Shown: positions 12,236 to 22,457, counted from the first letter of the stretch. The stretch: 64,000 bases of DNA from Symsagittifera roscoffensis (GCF_963678635.1 NC_087068.1:31560318-31624317), one strand, 5' to 3'. The notes: generated from the sequence alone by a model not told the origin. A program made the numbers and translations.

Positions 12236-13131
12236 ATCTTGAAGTCAATCTTCATGATCATTTCAGGCGCTAAACAAAATATTAATATACAATAACGATT
12301 GATAAAAAGATCTCAGATCGTTCTCCTAAAATTCTGCAGTATTCTATAAAACATATTTGGAAAATATTTATTGAAAATCAAAACAAAAATTAGTAGCATG
12401 ACAATAAACTGTTAGTAATCATAAATTATCCAATTGTCCCAGCTTCATCACCTAAAACATAACAGCAATCATAAACTCACTAATATCATTAAAACACTAA
12501 ATCTTTTCCTTAAACAAATTTAAACCATTTTAAACTTAATTTCACTTAATTTTCAAATCAGATCATCAAGGCTTATCCTTGGATTTAATTCATTTTCTAT
12601 TCAGTTAAAATTTAAACTTGATCATCAAGGCCCATCCTTGGATCAAAAAGAACAATTTTGTTCTCCCCCACCCACTTAGCTAGTGTCTAACGACCTCGAA
12701 CGTCGATTCACTATCCAAGCCTTTCAAAAAACCCAAGACTAATAGAAATTTTTCAACAAAACTAACCATTCAAATTAAGATAAACAGTGAAGAACTTCGG
12801 TTATTCATCCTTCACTTGACCCCCTCCTCTTAACAAACCCAGGATAAATCTTAGACTTAGTAAGTTTAAAATAGTATCTAACGAACTACTCGCGTTCTAA
12901 TTATACCTGAACCTTGTGGATCGATTTACTATTCTCCAACCCTTGAACACAATCACTACTCCTAAGTAAGATTAAGTAAGTTAACACCTTAGCTTATACT
13001 AGCCACGAGAAAGTAAAAATCATTCTTCGGAATCGATATACTTTTCTCTCCAACCCTGAACAAATAGACCCAGGTTAAGCTAACCAAAAAATCGTAAGGA
13101 CTAACAATTTAAGAAAATAGAAATCATCTAA
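12236..13131 (+). other. Long structured leader with repeated hairpins
   Basis: No coding region is seen in this 0.9 kb. It contains two copies of a short hairpin of the form ATCATCAAGGC-n-ATCCTTGGAT (12562-12583 and 12621-12643; stem CAAGG/CCTTG), and a stem AGTGAAG...CTTCACT at 12786-12816. All are kept in the older element: four CAAGG/CCTTG units at about 45459-45682, and the second stem at 45826-45856. Conservation of pairing in non-coding leader suggests packaging, dimerisation or translation signals; this is inference. Confidence 0.5.
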
Positions 13132-13629
13132 CAACTTTTTGCATCCGTCATCCTAAACCTTGGGTCATTTAAAAATCTACGAAACAAACAAACAATCGTT
13201 TTGCACAACTGTGAAATAGAAAACAAAAAATACGACCTTGTAATCTCACCTCACACACAAACAGTTGGATATATTAGAACAAAACGACAAACACTAAAAA
13301 GAAAAATAATAACTAAACAAAGACAAATAACACGAAAAAGATTTTCCAAAAATAGAAACGCATTTTCAGAATCAGAAGCCAGCAATTTAGACGAACTCTA
13401 TAAATTAAAAGAATCTATAGATAAAAATTGCCCCATACACGATCAATTATATTTTTCTGACTCAGAAACAACTTCAAATTCATCAAAAAGAGGAAAAAGA
13501 CGAATAAAAAAGCAATATAAACACAAACCAGTACATTTATACAACTGGAATCAACCAATAAGACACATCGATAATTACCTATTAACAGTCATTAAACGAA
13601 AAAATGAGCCAAACACACACTCCAAGTGA
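13132..13629 (+). CDS. Basic ORF before gag, no ATG (retroelement accessory/5' gag frame)
   Basis: The frame is open from 13132 (after a TAA at 13129) to the stop ending 13629, about 165 codons, but has no in-frame ATG near its beginning; the first plausible non-ATG start is TTG at 13201. The product is very basic, with a Lys/Arg-rich run around codons 50-70 and a second near the end, and acidic serine patches between, like a nucleic-acid-binding protein. In the older element the matching position (about 46245) reads ATGATGAAACACAATTG, so an ATG was probably present and lost here. It overlaps the next frame by 26 bases. Confidence 0.5.
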   Translation, partial: QLFASVILNLGSFKNLRNKQTIVLHNCEIENKKYDLVISPHTQTVGYIRTKRQTLKRKIITKQRQITRKRFSKNRNAFSESEASNLDELYKLKESIDKNCPIHDQLYFSDSETTSNSSKRGKRRIKKQYKHKPVHLYNWNQPIRHIDNYLLTVIKRKNEPNTHSK

Positions 13630-14983
13630 AGATAGTCCAGATGATGACGATATCTTCCCCTTCCTCGTAGATGCACCCACTGATAGAGGACAGCACATAC
13701 TTTGTAAGAATTTACTACTAAATTTATTTGAACCCGGAATCAGCCCATGTAAAGCAGAGTTCCCCGATGTAAAGATCAAAAGACAAATTATTGATCACTA
13801 TCTGAAAGATATATGTAATTTGACACAACACTACGGAATCTACACCATAGAATTCACTTCACCAAACCCGAATCACCGCAAATATGTAATTCAAACAGAC
13901 GACCTTGATTTAGAATTTTCAAACGTATTCTCAGAATATATAAAAAGCATACAATATCATAACTCACAAAGAGCAAACTCCATATTTACTAATGAAGATT
14001 TTGCAATAATATATAGTTATATCTCAATATTAGAAAACGAAATCCCAATCTCAAATGTCTCACCGACAGAGACATCCAAACATATAAAGGTACGACATGA
14101 AATCACACTATTTTCAACTTTTCTACATATAATTAAAGAACATTTCACCAAAGATGATGTTTCACAACATACAAAACATGACTTACAAAAAATTTTGACA
14201 TGGTTTATAATAGATTATTTCACACATAATATAGATTTAATTTCACAAGCAAGAAAAAATTTCAGACCTCAAAATTCAAACGATGATACTGTCATCACAG
14301 AACAGTCAGACTACGTTTGGGACCCCGAATGGTCTCATTATGCATTTATAAATATCCCCCAATCAATTGCAAGCCAAGCAATAAGTACAATATCTTATAT
14401 AAGAGATTATGTAAGAGTAGTACCATTAACCATTGACGCAACACCATTAAACTACAATACATTTTTACCTGATACTCGAAATAACAGTTTAAATTCGACC
14501 GTCATACACAATGAAAACCTTAATGGAACTAGAAATCTCACTCAACAAGATATTCAGACACCATCACATTTCATAAATGAAGAAATTGTCCAAACAACAA
14601 CAACTACACAACAAAGTATTTCACCAATACGTCCAAATTTAACAACACCAAGAAATATAAACACTTCGCTAGCACAGGTAACCTTACAATCAACCGTTAA
14701 ACCTTCGGTTGCTCCAAAATATTCACAAATGGATTACCAAACATATAGACCCATGACAATACCGTCAAAAACACGCAGAACATTCACAAGAAACAATTTT
14801 GCGGAACATAATTATAATTATACACATTCATCAAAAACAAACTATCCTCCACGAAATAATAATAATAATAATCAAATCAGATCTCGATATTGGAATAATC
14901 CAATGGCAACAACCAATTCAGTAAATTTTCAAGCTAATCCACATCCTCCACAGGATCATAGTGAAAATTACCAGAATAAGTGA
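13604..14983 (+). CDS. Novel 459-aa ORF upstream of gag
   Basis: A clean frame from ATG 13604 to TGA 14981-14983. The N-terminal half is acidic to mixed and looks globular and helical (DDDDIFPFLVDAP at the start, then several amphipathic stretches to about codon 270); the C-terminal part is Thr/Asn/Gln-rich with an asparagine run and basic patches. No family recognised. Homologous coding, broken, is in the older copy at about 46650-47430. It overlaps the end of the preceding frame and its stop overlaps the start of the gag frame in the -1 phase, so -1 frameshifting or reinitiation could link it to gag. It may be a matrix-like N-terminal Gag module; this is a guess from position. Confidence 0.65.
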   Translation: MSQTHTPSEDSPDDDDIFPFLVDAPTDRGQHILCKNLLLNLFEPGISPCKAEFPDVKIKRQIIDHYLKDICNLTQHYGIYTIEFTSPNPNHRKYVIQTDDLDLEFSNVFSEYIKSIQYHNSQRANSIFTNEDFAIIYSYISILENEIPISNVSPTETSKHIKVRHEITLFSTFLHIIKEHFTKDDVSQHTKHDLQKILTWFIIDYFTHNIDLISQARKNFRPQNSNDDTVITEQSDYVWDPEWSHYAFINIPQSIASQAISTISYIRDYVRVVPLTIDATPLNYNTFLPDTRNNSLNSTVIHNENLNGTRNLTQQDIQTPSHFINEEIVQTTTTTQQSISPIRPNLTTPRNINTSLAQVTLQSTVKPSVAPKYSQMDYQTYRPMTIPSKTRRTFTRNNFAEHNYNYTHSSKTNYPPRNNNNNNQIRSRYWNNPMATTNSVNFQANPHPPQDHSENYQNK

Positions 14984-15729
14984 AAATTCAACAGAATAAA
15001 AATAAAAAACAAGCACCTCATCAAACGGATTACCTATCCTCAGATGATGATCATTTACAACCAGATATATTTGTACCATATACCCAAGAAAATCGCGGAC
15101 AAGGAATGCAGAAACCATATACACATCATAGAAATTTTTCTCCACACCAGATAGATACACAAAATCAACAACCAATACAAATGCAAAACCAAATTAATAC
15201 ACAATCTTTTCAACCAATTCAGCCACAAAACCCAATGATTACACACTCATATCAACCAACACAAATGCAAAATGAAATACCACTTCCATATTATCTTCAA
15301 CAACACGAAATAACAAAAAATCAACTTTCAAATTTTTCGCAAATGCCAAATGCAGCAGAATCATTACAAATGACAATGAATCCATACCTTATGGGTGGAT
15401 CATCAATAACATCAAACAAACCATTAATGGTATTCACAGGAACAGACCCTGAATATTCTGTAGAAGATTATTTAAATGCAGTAACAGCAAATTTAATTTT
15501 AAATATAGGACCTGAACCAATTAATACGCCACTACATCAAAACTGGATACATCGACGCACAGCGTTGATACAGACAACCCTAGATGGCGCAGCCCAAAAA
15601 TGGTTTTCAGAATTGCCTATAGAAATAAAATCAAATTGGAAGAGATTTACACAAGAATTTTCAAAAATGTTTGACTCCGAAAGAAATAAACAACAACAAA
15701 GAGTTTTATGTAATGAAATTCGCAGATAA
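14980..15729 (+). CDS. gag: Gag, N-terminal and capsid part (truncated by TAA)
   Basis: The frame opens as GTG at 14980, overlapping the preceding stop, with no ATG nearby. The first ~130 codons are Gln/Pro/Asn-rich with repeated QPIQMQNQ-like units. Then comes a Ty3/gypsy capsid (Retrotrans_gag) region: VFTGTDPEYSVEDYLNAV, followed by an AAQKWFSELP motif and WKRFTQEFSKMF. A TAA at 15727-15729 interrupts the domain, which continues in the same frame without any base gain or loss. Whether this stop is a recent nonsense mutation or is read through is unknown. Confidence 0.75.
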   Translation: MKIQQNKNKKQAPHQTDYLSSDDDHLQPDIFVPYTQENRGQGMQKPYTHHRNFSPHQIDTQNQQPIQMQNQINTQSFQPIQPQNPMITHSYQPTQMQNEIPLPYYLQQHEITKNQLSNFSQMPNAAESLQMTMNPYLMGGSSITSNKPLMVFTGTDPEYSVEDYLNAVTANLILNIGPEPINTPLHQNWIHRRTALIQTTLDGAAQKWFSELPIEIKSNWKRFTQEFSKMFDSERNKQQQRVLCNEIRR

Positions 15730-16650
15730 CCAAATGAAACCATCAAACAATTAGCAGTACGTATCGAAACACTAGTTCGAAAAGCATATTCATTAAATAC
15801 ACACGATTATAAAAACACAAAAATGACAGAAATCTTAATGATGACCTTAACACCTCAATTAAGGAAAATAGCAATAAAAAAGAGAGCACCACATCCCTGC
15901 TCAATTCGAGAGCCCGATTTAGATTTTCGAAAAGTAGTAGACAAGCTAGAGCAAGCGGAAATCACAATGAAACTTGAAGAAACAGAAAATCTGAAATTAC
16001 AATATGTTAATCGAATCGAAACAAATACCACAAATATCAATAATATACAGGATTCAGATACAGACCTCGTTGAAAAAATCACTGAAATACTCAATATTTA
16101 TGAAAAACACCCAAACTTTAAAGGCAAACCATCTTTCAAAAAATGGTGTAATTATTGCCGACGATACGGACATAGTATTTCCGAATGTAGACAAAAACAA
16201 CAGGACAATCAAAACAAACCTCAAAAATATAAAGAACCGAATAAATCATTCTATCAATACATGAAGAAAGATCAAAATCTACCGAACAAAAATGTATACA
16301 GCAACAACAGTTCAGGAAAACCACTACCGAACAATACCAACTACACGAGAAATCAATCACCATATAACTCAAGTTATAGAGGAAGATCACCAGAACGAAG
16401 AAATACACAAAATTCGTCACAAAATCATTACAATAGACCAAATAGTCGAAATAACTACTCCAGATCAAATTCAAATACAACACAATTTGTTTCTAGATCT
16501 AATTCCCAATCAAGAAATAATTACTATCCAAACAATCAATCACGAAACTCATCATACAATAGAAATAGAAACTACTCCAATAATCGGAATAGAAGTTATT
16601 CAAACAACCGAAACCAGAATTACCCGAACAATCGATCAAGGAATAACTAA
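15730..16650 (+). CDS. gag: Gag, capsid C-terminus and nucleocapsid
   Basis: Same frame as the upstream gag segment, beginning directly after its TAA. It completes the capsid-like domain (NETIKQLAVRIETLVRKAY), and at 16147-16188 has one CCHC zinc knuckle, CNYCRRYGHSISEC (CX2CX4HX4C). A long Asn/Arg/Ser/Tyr-rich tail of RNxYN units follows, as in an RNA-binding nucleocapsid tail. Another TAA at 16648-16650 cuts the tail, and the same low-complexity pattern resumes after it. The first ATG in this segment is at 15823. Confidence 0.75.
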   Translation, partial: PNETIKQLAVRIETLVRKAYSLNTHDYKNTKMTEILMMTLTPQLRKIAIKKRAPHPCSIREPDLDFRKVVDKLEQAEITMKLEETENLKLQYVNRIETNTTNINNIQDSDTDLVEKITEILNIYEKHPNFKGKPSFKKWCNYCRRYGHSISECRQKQQDNQNKPQKYKEPNKSFYQYMKKDQNLPNKNVYSNNSSGKPLPNNTNYTRNQSPYNSSYRGRSPERRNTQNSSQNHYNRPNSRNNYSRSNSNTTQFVSRSNSQSRNNYYPNNQSRNSSYNRNRNYSNNRNRSYSNNRNQNYPNNRSRNN

Positions 16651-17814
16651 TATAATAGATCAAACTATAACAGACCAAACAATAATTATCAAATTAGATC
16701 ACGAAATAGTTCACAAAATCGACATTCAAGTTATAATAATCGTTATAGAAATTATTCCCAATCACCACACAGGAATAATAACCATTATAATAATTCTAAT
16801 AATCGCCACAGAAGTAGTACACCTAAACATCAAAGAAATATTAATCAAGTACAATCAAACACAGAAACAACATCAGACCCCCCAGGTATTGATGACACAG
16901 GAAATAACGAACTACAACTAAATCAAATAAACTGTGAATCATCAGATTCAGAAAGTGATACAGAAAACACTACCTCCATAAATATGATAGCAATCGAAAA
17001 TGACTACGAACCTATTATATATGAACAACCTTTTTCATCACATATATACGAAAATCAATTAGAACTCCTTCACAATTATTATATTGAACCCATCCATTCT
17101 ACACAAACGGCACAAGAAACTAACGAAATTAACACTACAAATCAATCCAATGAAAATAATAAAACAAAATGCTTGAATACAAATCACATCTATCAAAATA
17201 TACAAAAAGAACAACCCAAAGAAAAAATTTGGACAATACCATTTCTTTTAGAAAGTCCAAGAAGCAAAGAATTTCAACCACCAGATCTTGAAATTGATTT
17301 TTTAATTGATTCAGGAGCAGAATCAAACATAATAAACATTCCCACATGGAATGAGATAAAATCACTACACCCAAAGCTAACGCCCCTTGAAACATCCAGT
17401 AAACTAGCAACAGCACAAGGATCAACATTAGTAAACTATGGAAAAATTCAATTATTTCTTCTCCCCACAAGAACAATAGAACAAAATAAAATTTTAAATA
17501 AACCATTTAAACAAATATTCCATATCACTGATATTAAGCACAATATCATTGAAATACCATTTATCTCTAAATATATACCAACAATCAACATTTTGAATAG
17601 TAAAATACTAATCAAAGATAAATACACAAAAACAAAAGACACATCCCTAACATTTTTTCAAAGATTAAATAAACAACCACCATTCTTTTCAAAATTTTAT
17701 CCGATATATAATCAACAAAGAAAACACCTGAAACCACTATCAGGAAACATATATAATTTTTCAATAAAACAAGTTCACCAATATGATAAAAAACAAAACA
17801 AACAACAACTCTAA
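16651..17814 (+). CDS. Retroviral-type aspartic protease region
   Basis: After the 16648 TAA the frame continues through Asn/Arg-rich sequence, an acidic linker (16921-16980), an ATG at 16984, and then the protease: FLIDSGAESNIINIP with catalytic DSG at 17308-17316 and the flap-like ATAQGSTLVNYGKIQLF at about 17405-17460. The stop TAA at 17812-17814 is followed at once by ATG 17815 in the same frame. The protease would process Gag and Pol. Serine after the catalytic aspartate is normal for part of this family. Confidence 0.8.
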   Translation, partial: YNRSNYNRPNNNYQIRSRNSSQNRHSSYNNRYRNYSQSPHRNNNHYNNSNNRHRSSTPKHQRNINQVQSNTETTSDPPGIDDTGNNELQLNQINCESSDSESDTENTTSINMIAIENDYEPIIYEQPFSSHIYENQLELLHNYYIEPIHSTQTAQETNEINTTNQSNENNKTKCLNTNHIYQNIQKEQPKEKIWTIPFLLESPRSKEFQPPDLEIDFLIDSGAESNIINIPTWNEIKSLHPKLTPLETSSKLATAQGSTLVNYGKIQLFLLPTRTIEQNKILNKPFKQIFHITDIKHNIIEIPFISKYIPTINILNSKILIKDKYTKTKDTSLTFFQRLNKQPPFFSKFYPIYNQQRKHLKPLSGNIYNFSIKQVHQYDKKQNKQQL

Positions 17815-19107
17815 ATGTCAGATTTTGAATTCAAACCTATCCATAAGTTTTTCAAAATCACAATTTCATCCATAAAATATTTGAAAAACTCGAATTCAGA
17901 TATTATTTCTCTACATGTATACAACAATACACCCTATCAAGTAACATTACCTTTAGGACTTTTAGGCTATTGCGAAACCAACGCTACGATATCACCAATA
18001 CATGAAAAAGCATACCGCGTAAATAATATACTCCAATTATTAGATATTTGTCAATCTACAATTCTTAATGAAGAATTATCCATAAATAATATAATAAGTA
18101 ATGAAAAAAGAAATACAGATTATTTCACAAAAACTCCATATTTCAAACCTACATTCAACATAAGTAACTACACAGAGACTCAACAGAAGTTTTTAACAAT
18201 GTTTAACTTTCAACATTCACAAATAACACAAGACGAATTTGATAAATTAGCCAAACAGCTAATAAAATATTCATCAGTCTATGCAACATCTAAATTTGAT
18301 GTTGGCAAAATCAGTTCATCACTACATCTCCCATTAAAACCTGACGCAGTTTTCAAAAAACAAAGAGCAAGTAAAGTACCAATTCATTTACACGATAAAG
18401 TGAACAGATTACTTGATATTTTAGAACAATACAATATAATCTCACCGGTAAACAAAGAAGAACAACCAAAAGGTAACACATTTATCAACCCTGTTATCAT
18501 CCTAGCAAAAGGAGAATCATTAAAAATAGTTCTAGACGCTAGATACCTTAATTCACTAATAGACGAATCAAAATGCAATTGGCCTATTGAACCAATACAA
18601 GTTATTTTAACAAAAATAAACGGAAAATACTTTACAACCGCAGATATGAATAGTGCATATAATCAAATGCCACTAGATGAACAATCGCGACGCTTAACAC
18701 AATTTGTTATTGGAAATCAGCAATATGAATTCAACCGCCTATTCTATGGAATATCCATAGGACCAGCAGCATTTTCAGCTTTTATGAGCAAAATTTTTAG
18801 ACCACTAATACTCAAGAAAAACGCAACCACTTATTTAGACGATGTTTTTATGCAATCACAGACAAAAGAAGAAATGTTTAAAGTTTTAGAACATTATCAC
18901 AAAATACTTCAGAACGAAAATCTGAAGGCCGCCCCCGATAAATCACACTTCTTTTTAACACGAGTTAAATTCTTAGGACATAATATAGAAAGAAAAACAA
19001 TCACCCCATTCAAATCACGCATTGATGCTATTCAAAAACTCCAACCACCAACAAACAAAAAGAAAATCCAAGAATTCCTTGGAATGTTAAATTTTTTAAG
19101 TAAATAG
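17815..19107 (+). CDS. pol: Reverse transcriptase domain (pol)
   Basis: 430 codons starting ATG 17815. The last two thirds is a Ty3/gypsy reverse transcriptase: LVxDARYLN-type block, FTTADMNSAYNQMPLDE with the first catalytic aspartate at codon 277, GNQQYEFNRLFYGI, GPAAFSAFM, and the active site YLDDV at codons 340-344 (18832-18846), then FLGHNIERKTI and the connection EFLGMLNFLSK. The three catalytic aspartates are intact. The frame ends at TAG 19105-19107 in the connection domain and there is another TAA at 19120, but the protein pattern continues in frame. Confidence 0.9.
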   Translation: MSDFEFKPIHKFFKITISSIKYLKNSNSDIISLHVYNNTPYQVTLPLGLLGYCETNATISPIHEKAYRVNNILQLLDICQSTILNEELSINNIISNEKRNTDYFTKTPYFKPTFNISNYTETQQKFLTMFNFQHSQITQDEFDKLAKQLIKYSSVYATSKFDVGKISSSLHLPLKPDAVFKKQRASKVPIHLHDKVNRLLDILEQYNIISPVNKEEQPKGNTFINPVIILAKGESLKIVLDARYLNSLIDESKCNWPIEPIQVILTKINGKYFTTADMNSAYNQMPLDEQSRRLTQFVIGNQQYEFNRLFYGISIGPAAFSAFMSKIFRPLILKKNATTYLDDVFMQSQTKEEMFKVLEHYHKILQNENLKAAPDKSHFFLTRVKFLGHNIERKTITPFKSRIDAIQKLQPPTNKKKIQEFLGMLNFLSK

Positions 19108-19338
19108 GTCTATAAAATGTAATTATACCTAAGACCATTTTATAATATACTTAGACAACAAAATAATTTTGAATGGAACACAGAACATCAAGCACGATTT
19201 GAAGAAGTTAAAAAACTCCTAACTGAACAAATTTCGAATACAATTCCAGACCCAAATCAACCATTCTATGCAATGTGCGATGCTTCGAATTTTGGCATCG
19301 GCGCAGCATTATAAAAATCACACAATGGCACAAACAAA
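19108..19338 (+). pseudogene. pol: Connection and N-terminal RNase H segment between stops
   Basis: Still in the pol frame. It contains LYLRPFYNIL and the start of RNase H, AMCDASNFGIGAAL, with the first catalytic aspartate at 19279. In-frame stops lie at 19105 (TAG), 19120 (TAA) and 19312 (TAA). Without readthrough no RNase H with a complete active site can be made, since the next frame starts after this motif. Confidence 0.8.
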
Positions 19339-21864
19339 ATGAATCTTATATCAGCAAATTCTCGATTATTCACTCAAGCAGAGCTACGACTCTCAACTCT
19401 AATGAGAGAGTGTACAGCTATAATATATACACTAACAGAATATGAATTTCTGATACTTGGATCAAAACATCCAACAGTTCTTTTCACAGATCACAAACCA
19501 ATCATTTTTCTCTTTACACAAAAATCTAATCCAAATCACCGAGTTTATAGATTTCAACTAATTCTAATGAAATTCCCAAACTTACATATAGTTTGGACAG
19601 CAGGAAAAAATCTTGCATTACCAGACACATTAAGTCGAAATACACCACCTGAATTACTCACACGTGAAACTACAGTTGAAATACCCAAAAATATAAAATT
19701 CTACCTTGCAGAAAACGAAACATCACCCCGACTAGAATTCAAATATGCAGTAAAAACTGACGTTGAACAATCACAGATAAACAGTCTACAACACTTCCCA
19801 CTCTATTTAGATTGCCAAAATAATCACTACGAAGTTGATCTACTTGGAACATCAACTTTCAAACCAATTCCATACTCACAATGGATAAAAAATAACACCC
19901 AACAAAAAAGAGTAAAACAACACTCGCATAAAAAAGACCTTTTTCCATTAATTGAAAAAGAAAACATAACTGATCAAATAAATTTATCAGGACCACAAAC
20001 AAACGATTCAAAATACACAATAAATCAAGTATTTGACCTCCATGACCCACTTGATACAATTCCCTTATCTAAATTAGAAATAGAAAACATTTTTCTCCCC
20101 CCAACAGATAAAATTACAATTGATACTTTGAAACAATATCAAAATTTTGACCCAGTAATTAGACAACTAAAATCATGGCACAAATATAAAACTAAACCCG
20201 TCAAGGCAGATACAACTATTTTAGGAAATAAAACACTCCTCCGATATTTTCGAAAATTCAATAATACAACAATTAACGAAAACACAGGCCTTCTAGAATA
20301 CAAATTAAATGAATCTACAGTTCCCTGTCTCCCTCTAAGTATGATTCTTATAGCTTTTAATATTTCACATACACAAAACATGAAAGGACACTCTGGATCA
20401 GAGAAAACATATTCAAATTTCATACAAAACTTTTATTTTCCAAATGCACCAATTTGGATAAAAGCACTATGCAATGATTGTATAGTATGTCAGCTAAATA
20501 AACCTTATCCAAATCAAAAACAAATAGCACAAAAACAAGATTTTAAAGGACAAAGTTTATACTTTAACCACCGTATTTCATTTGATACAAAAGGACCAAT
20601 TTCACCCTCATCCGAAGGAAACTCCTACATTATGGTAATTGTTGACGCGTTTACACATTATGTAGCACTTAACCCAGTATCACATTGTAACGCTTATTAT
20701 GCTTACACAACACTATATGAACACTGGATAGCCAAATTCGGACTACCAGAAATTCTAGTTACAGATAACGGTACAGAATTCATAAATAATGAAATTATCA
20801 CACTATGTCATCTATATAACATCAAACACAAACCACGTACATCTCACGCACCTTGGACAAACGGCTTAGTCGAAGGTATGAACCGTTCACTACAAGAATA
20901 TCTTAGATGTATCATCAATGGAAATGATACAAGATATACCGAATGGTCAGCAGATGTAAAACTATTTCCCTTAGCATATAACTCACAAATCACGACAACT
21001 CTAGTAATGTCACCATATGAAATGGTTTTTAATCAAAAGCCACGCAAACCGATTATGTTTACAGCAAACTCTCATAAAAATGCACAAAGTTATTGTCAAC
21101 CGAATGAAGAATCATTTTGTTACAACTTACCTTTACATACACACGATGAAGATCATTTTCATCACCCACAAATTCTTAAATTAGCCTCCGGTACACACAC
21201 CAAATGGATTTTAAACAGAGATAAAAAACACAATGAAATTTACCAAAAAGTAACAAAAAAGTTGTTACAAAGGCAAAACATTAATGAACAAATAAATTCA
21301 CGCTTTACACCAGCCTCCGATTTAAAAATTGGAACATTTGTTTTAATACCCAATTTTAACACTCAAAAAGGAATCTCTAAAAAACTACAACCCCTTCGTA
21401 AAAGACCATACCAAATAATTGCCAAACCCACTGATGTCACATATAAAATTACCGACTCAGACAAAAAAGAAATTGTTCAACACCGAAACAACCTATTACC
21501 TTATTACCCAAAAGAGTACGCACTACGCGAACTAACTCAATTATATTCTTTCACAGGTTTAAAAGTTATTCAAAATTATCCACATACGGAAAATAAAACA
21601 AAGGAACAACATGACATTCACCTCGAAAACCAAAATAAAAAATCAACTACAACAAAAAACAATACAAAAAAGCTAGATCAAAATACACCACAAAAAGAAA
21701 GAAAAAATAGAAAAATGATAGAAAAAATAATACCTCAAGAACAAATCGACAAATCAGAACATAGAGAGTCATCACGACTTAGAAATCAACCACGTAAAAA
21801 CTATAAAACATTCATTCCACAATCTAAAATATTAAAGAAAGTCGAATTTCAAAAACAGCTTTAA
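19339..21864 (+). CDS. pol: RNase H C-terminal part and integrase (pol)
   Basis: 841 codons in the same frame as RT. Order: remaining RNase H (SANSRLFTQAELRLSTLMRE, then LFTDHKPI at about 19485); a spacer; the integrase HHCC zinc finger at about 20370-20505 (HTQNMKGHSGSEKT...CNDCIVCQ); the catalytic core with SFDTKGP (20581), VTDNGTEF (20758) and NGLVEGMNRSL (20860), giving D-D-E intact; then a GPY/F-like module ending in HRNNLLPYYP, and a basic tail. No chromodomain seen. It would insert the cDNA and degrade the RNA strand if joined to the upstream part by readthrough. Confidence 0.9.
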   Translation: MNLISANSRLFTQAELRLSTLMRECTAIIYTLTEYEFLILGSKHPTVLFTDHKPIIFLFTQKSNPNHRVYRFQLILMKFPNLHIVWTAGKNLALPDTLSRNTPPELLTRETTVEIPKNIKFYLAENETSPRLEFKYAVKTDVEQSQINSLQHFPLYLDCQNNHYEVDLLGTSTFKPIPYSQWIKNNTQQKRVKQHSHKKDLFPLIEKENITDQINLSGPQTNDSKYTINQVFDLHDPLDTIPLSKLEIENIFLPPTDKITIDTLKQYQNFDPVIRQLKSWHKYKTKPVKADTTILGNKTLLRYFRKFNNTTINENTGLLEYKLNESTVPCLPLSMILIAFNISHTQNMKGHSGSEKTYSNFIQNFYFPNAPIWIKALCNDCIVCQLNKPYPNQKQIAQKQDFKGQSLYFNHRISFDTKGPISPSSEGNSYIMVIVDAFTHYVALNPVSHCNAYYAYTTLYEHWIAKFGLPEILVTDNGTEFINNEIITLCHLYNIKHKPRTSHAPWTNGLVEGMNRSLQEYLRCIINGNDTRYTEWSADVKLFPLAYNSQITTTLVMSPYEMVFNQKPRKPIMFTANSHKNAQSYCQPNEESFCYNLPLHTHDEDHFHHPQILKLASGTHTKWILNRDKKHNEIYQKVTKKLLQRQNINEQINSRFTPASDLKIGTFVLIPNFNTQKGISKKLQPLRKRPYQIIAKPTDVTYKITDSDKKEIVQHRNNLLPYYPKEYALRELTQLYSFTGLKVIQNYPHTENKTKEQHDIHLENQNKKSTTTKNNTKKLDQNTPQKERKNRKMIEKIIPQEQIDKSEHRESSRLRNQPRKNYKTFIPQSKILKKVEFQKQL

Positions 21865-22457
21865 ATTTATATTTAATAATTTTTGCACCTCTGAAATATT
21901 TTGAACTTTCATTTTTCAAAATAACATGCTGACAAATACGCAACGATTCTAGTTCATAATTAGCCAATAGGATTCATCCAATCCGTCACCTTCTCTAACT
22001 CTAACACAGATCAACTAGACGAACGATATTAAACTCCAGGCATATCGATAATTATAACTTTGCGACCTCCAGGTCAAAAATAAGCAAACCATTCCAACTT
22101 GACAACTAAAATAAATATCACCATAATATCATAACCCTCCCTTATCTAATAAACCAAAGATCAACAATAGTTCCCCAACTCAGACCTCAAATACCCCCCA
22201 AACAAATATGTTAAATTAGCCTAAAGTAAAAGAACGACCATTTTAATTAGCCTAAAGTATAAAAATCTCAAAAATACCCCAGATCACTTGACAAATAAAA
22301 ATAAAGACAAAGAAGACCTCCCGATCACCATAAAATTCGCCCCCAACAATTTTTCACAAAACTCAGCCCACTTGTCAAAAAACCAATAAATAATCCGACC
22401 ACACTTGAAAATTGCCTCAAACAACAAAAAATATTCGATCGAGAAGTCATTTCTTAA
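21865..22457 (+). other. Spacer between pol and the 3' ORFs
   Basis: No frame is supported in this 593-bp interval. It would have to contain the splice acceptor or promoter for a subgenomic env-region mRNA; pyrimidine-rich stretches before AG occur but none stands out. Confidence 0.4.

Noticed and set aside
16136-16483. Hydrophobic minus-strand protein opposite gag
   Set aside because: Complement of the Asn/Tyr/Arg-rich nucleocapsid tail reads as Val/Ile/Phe-rich; no independent support.
14980-21864. Ciliate-like genetic code (TAA/TAG read as glutamine) to explain the in-frame stops
   Set aside because: Host genes in the window use CAA/CAG for Gln and end at TAA or TGA, with a poly(A) signal soon after the TAA of the first CAP gene; some stop positions (for example 19105) look more like Tyr than Gln sites. 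Kept only as a question of readthrough.
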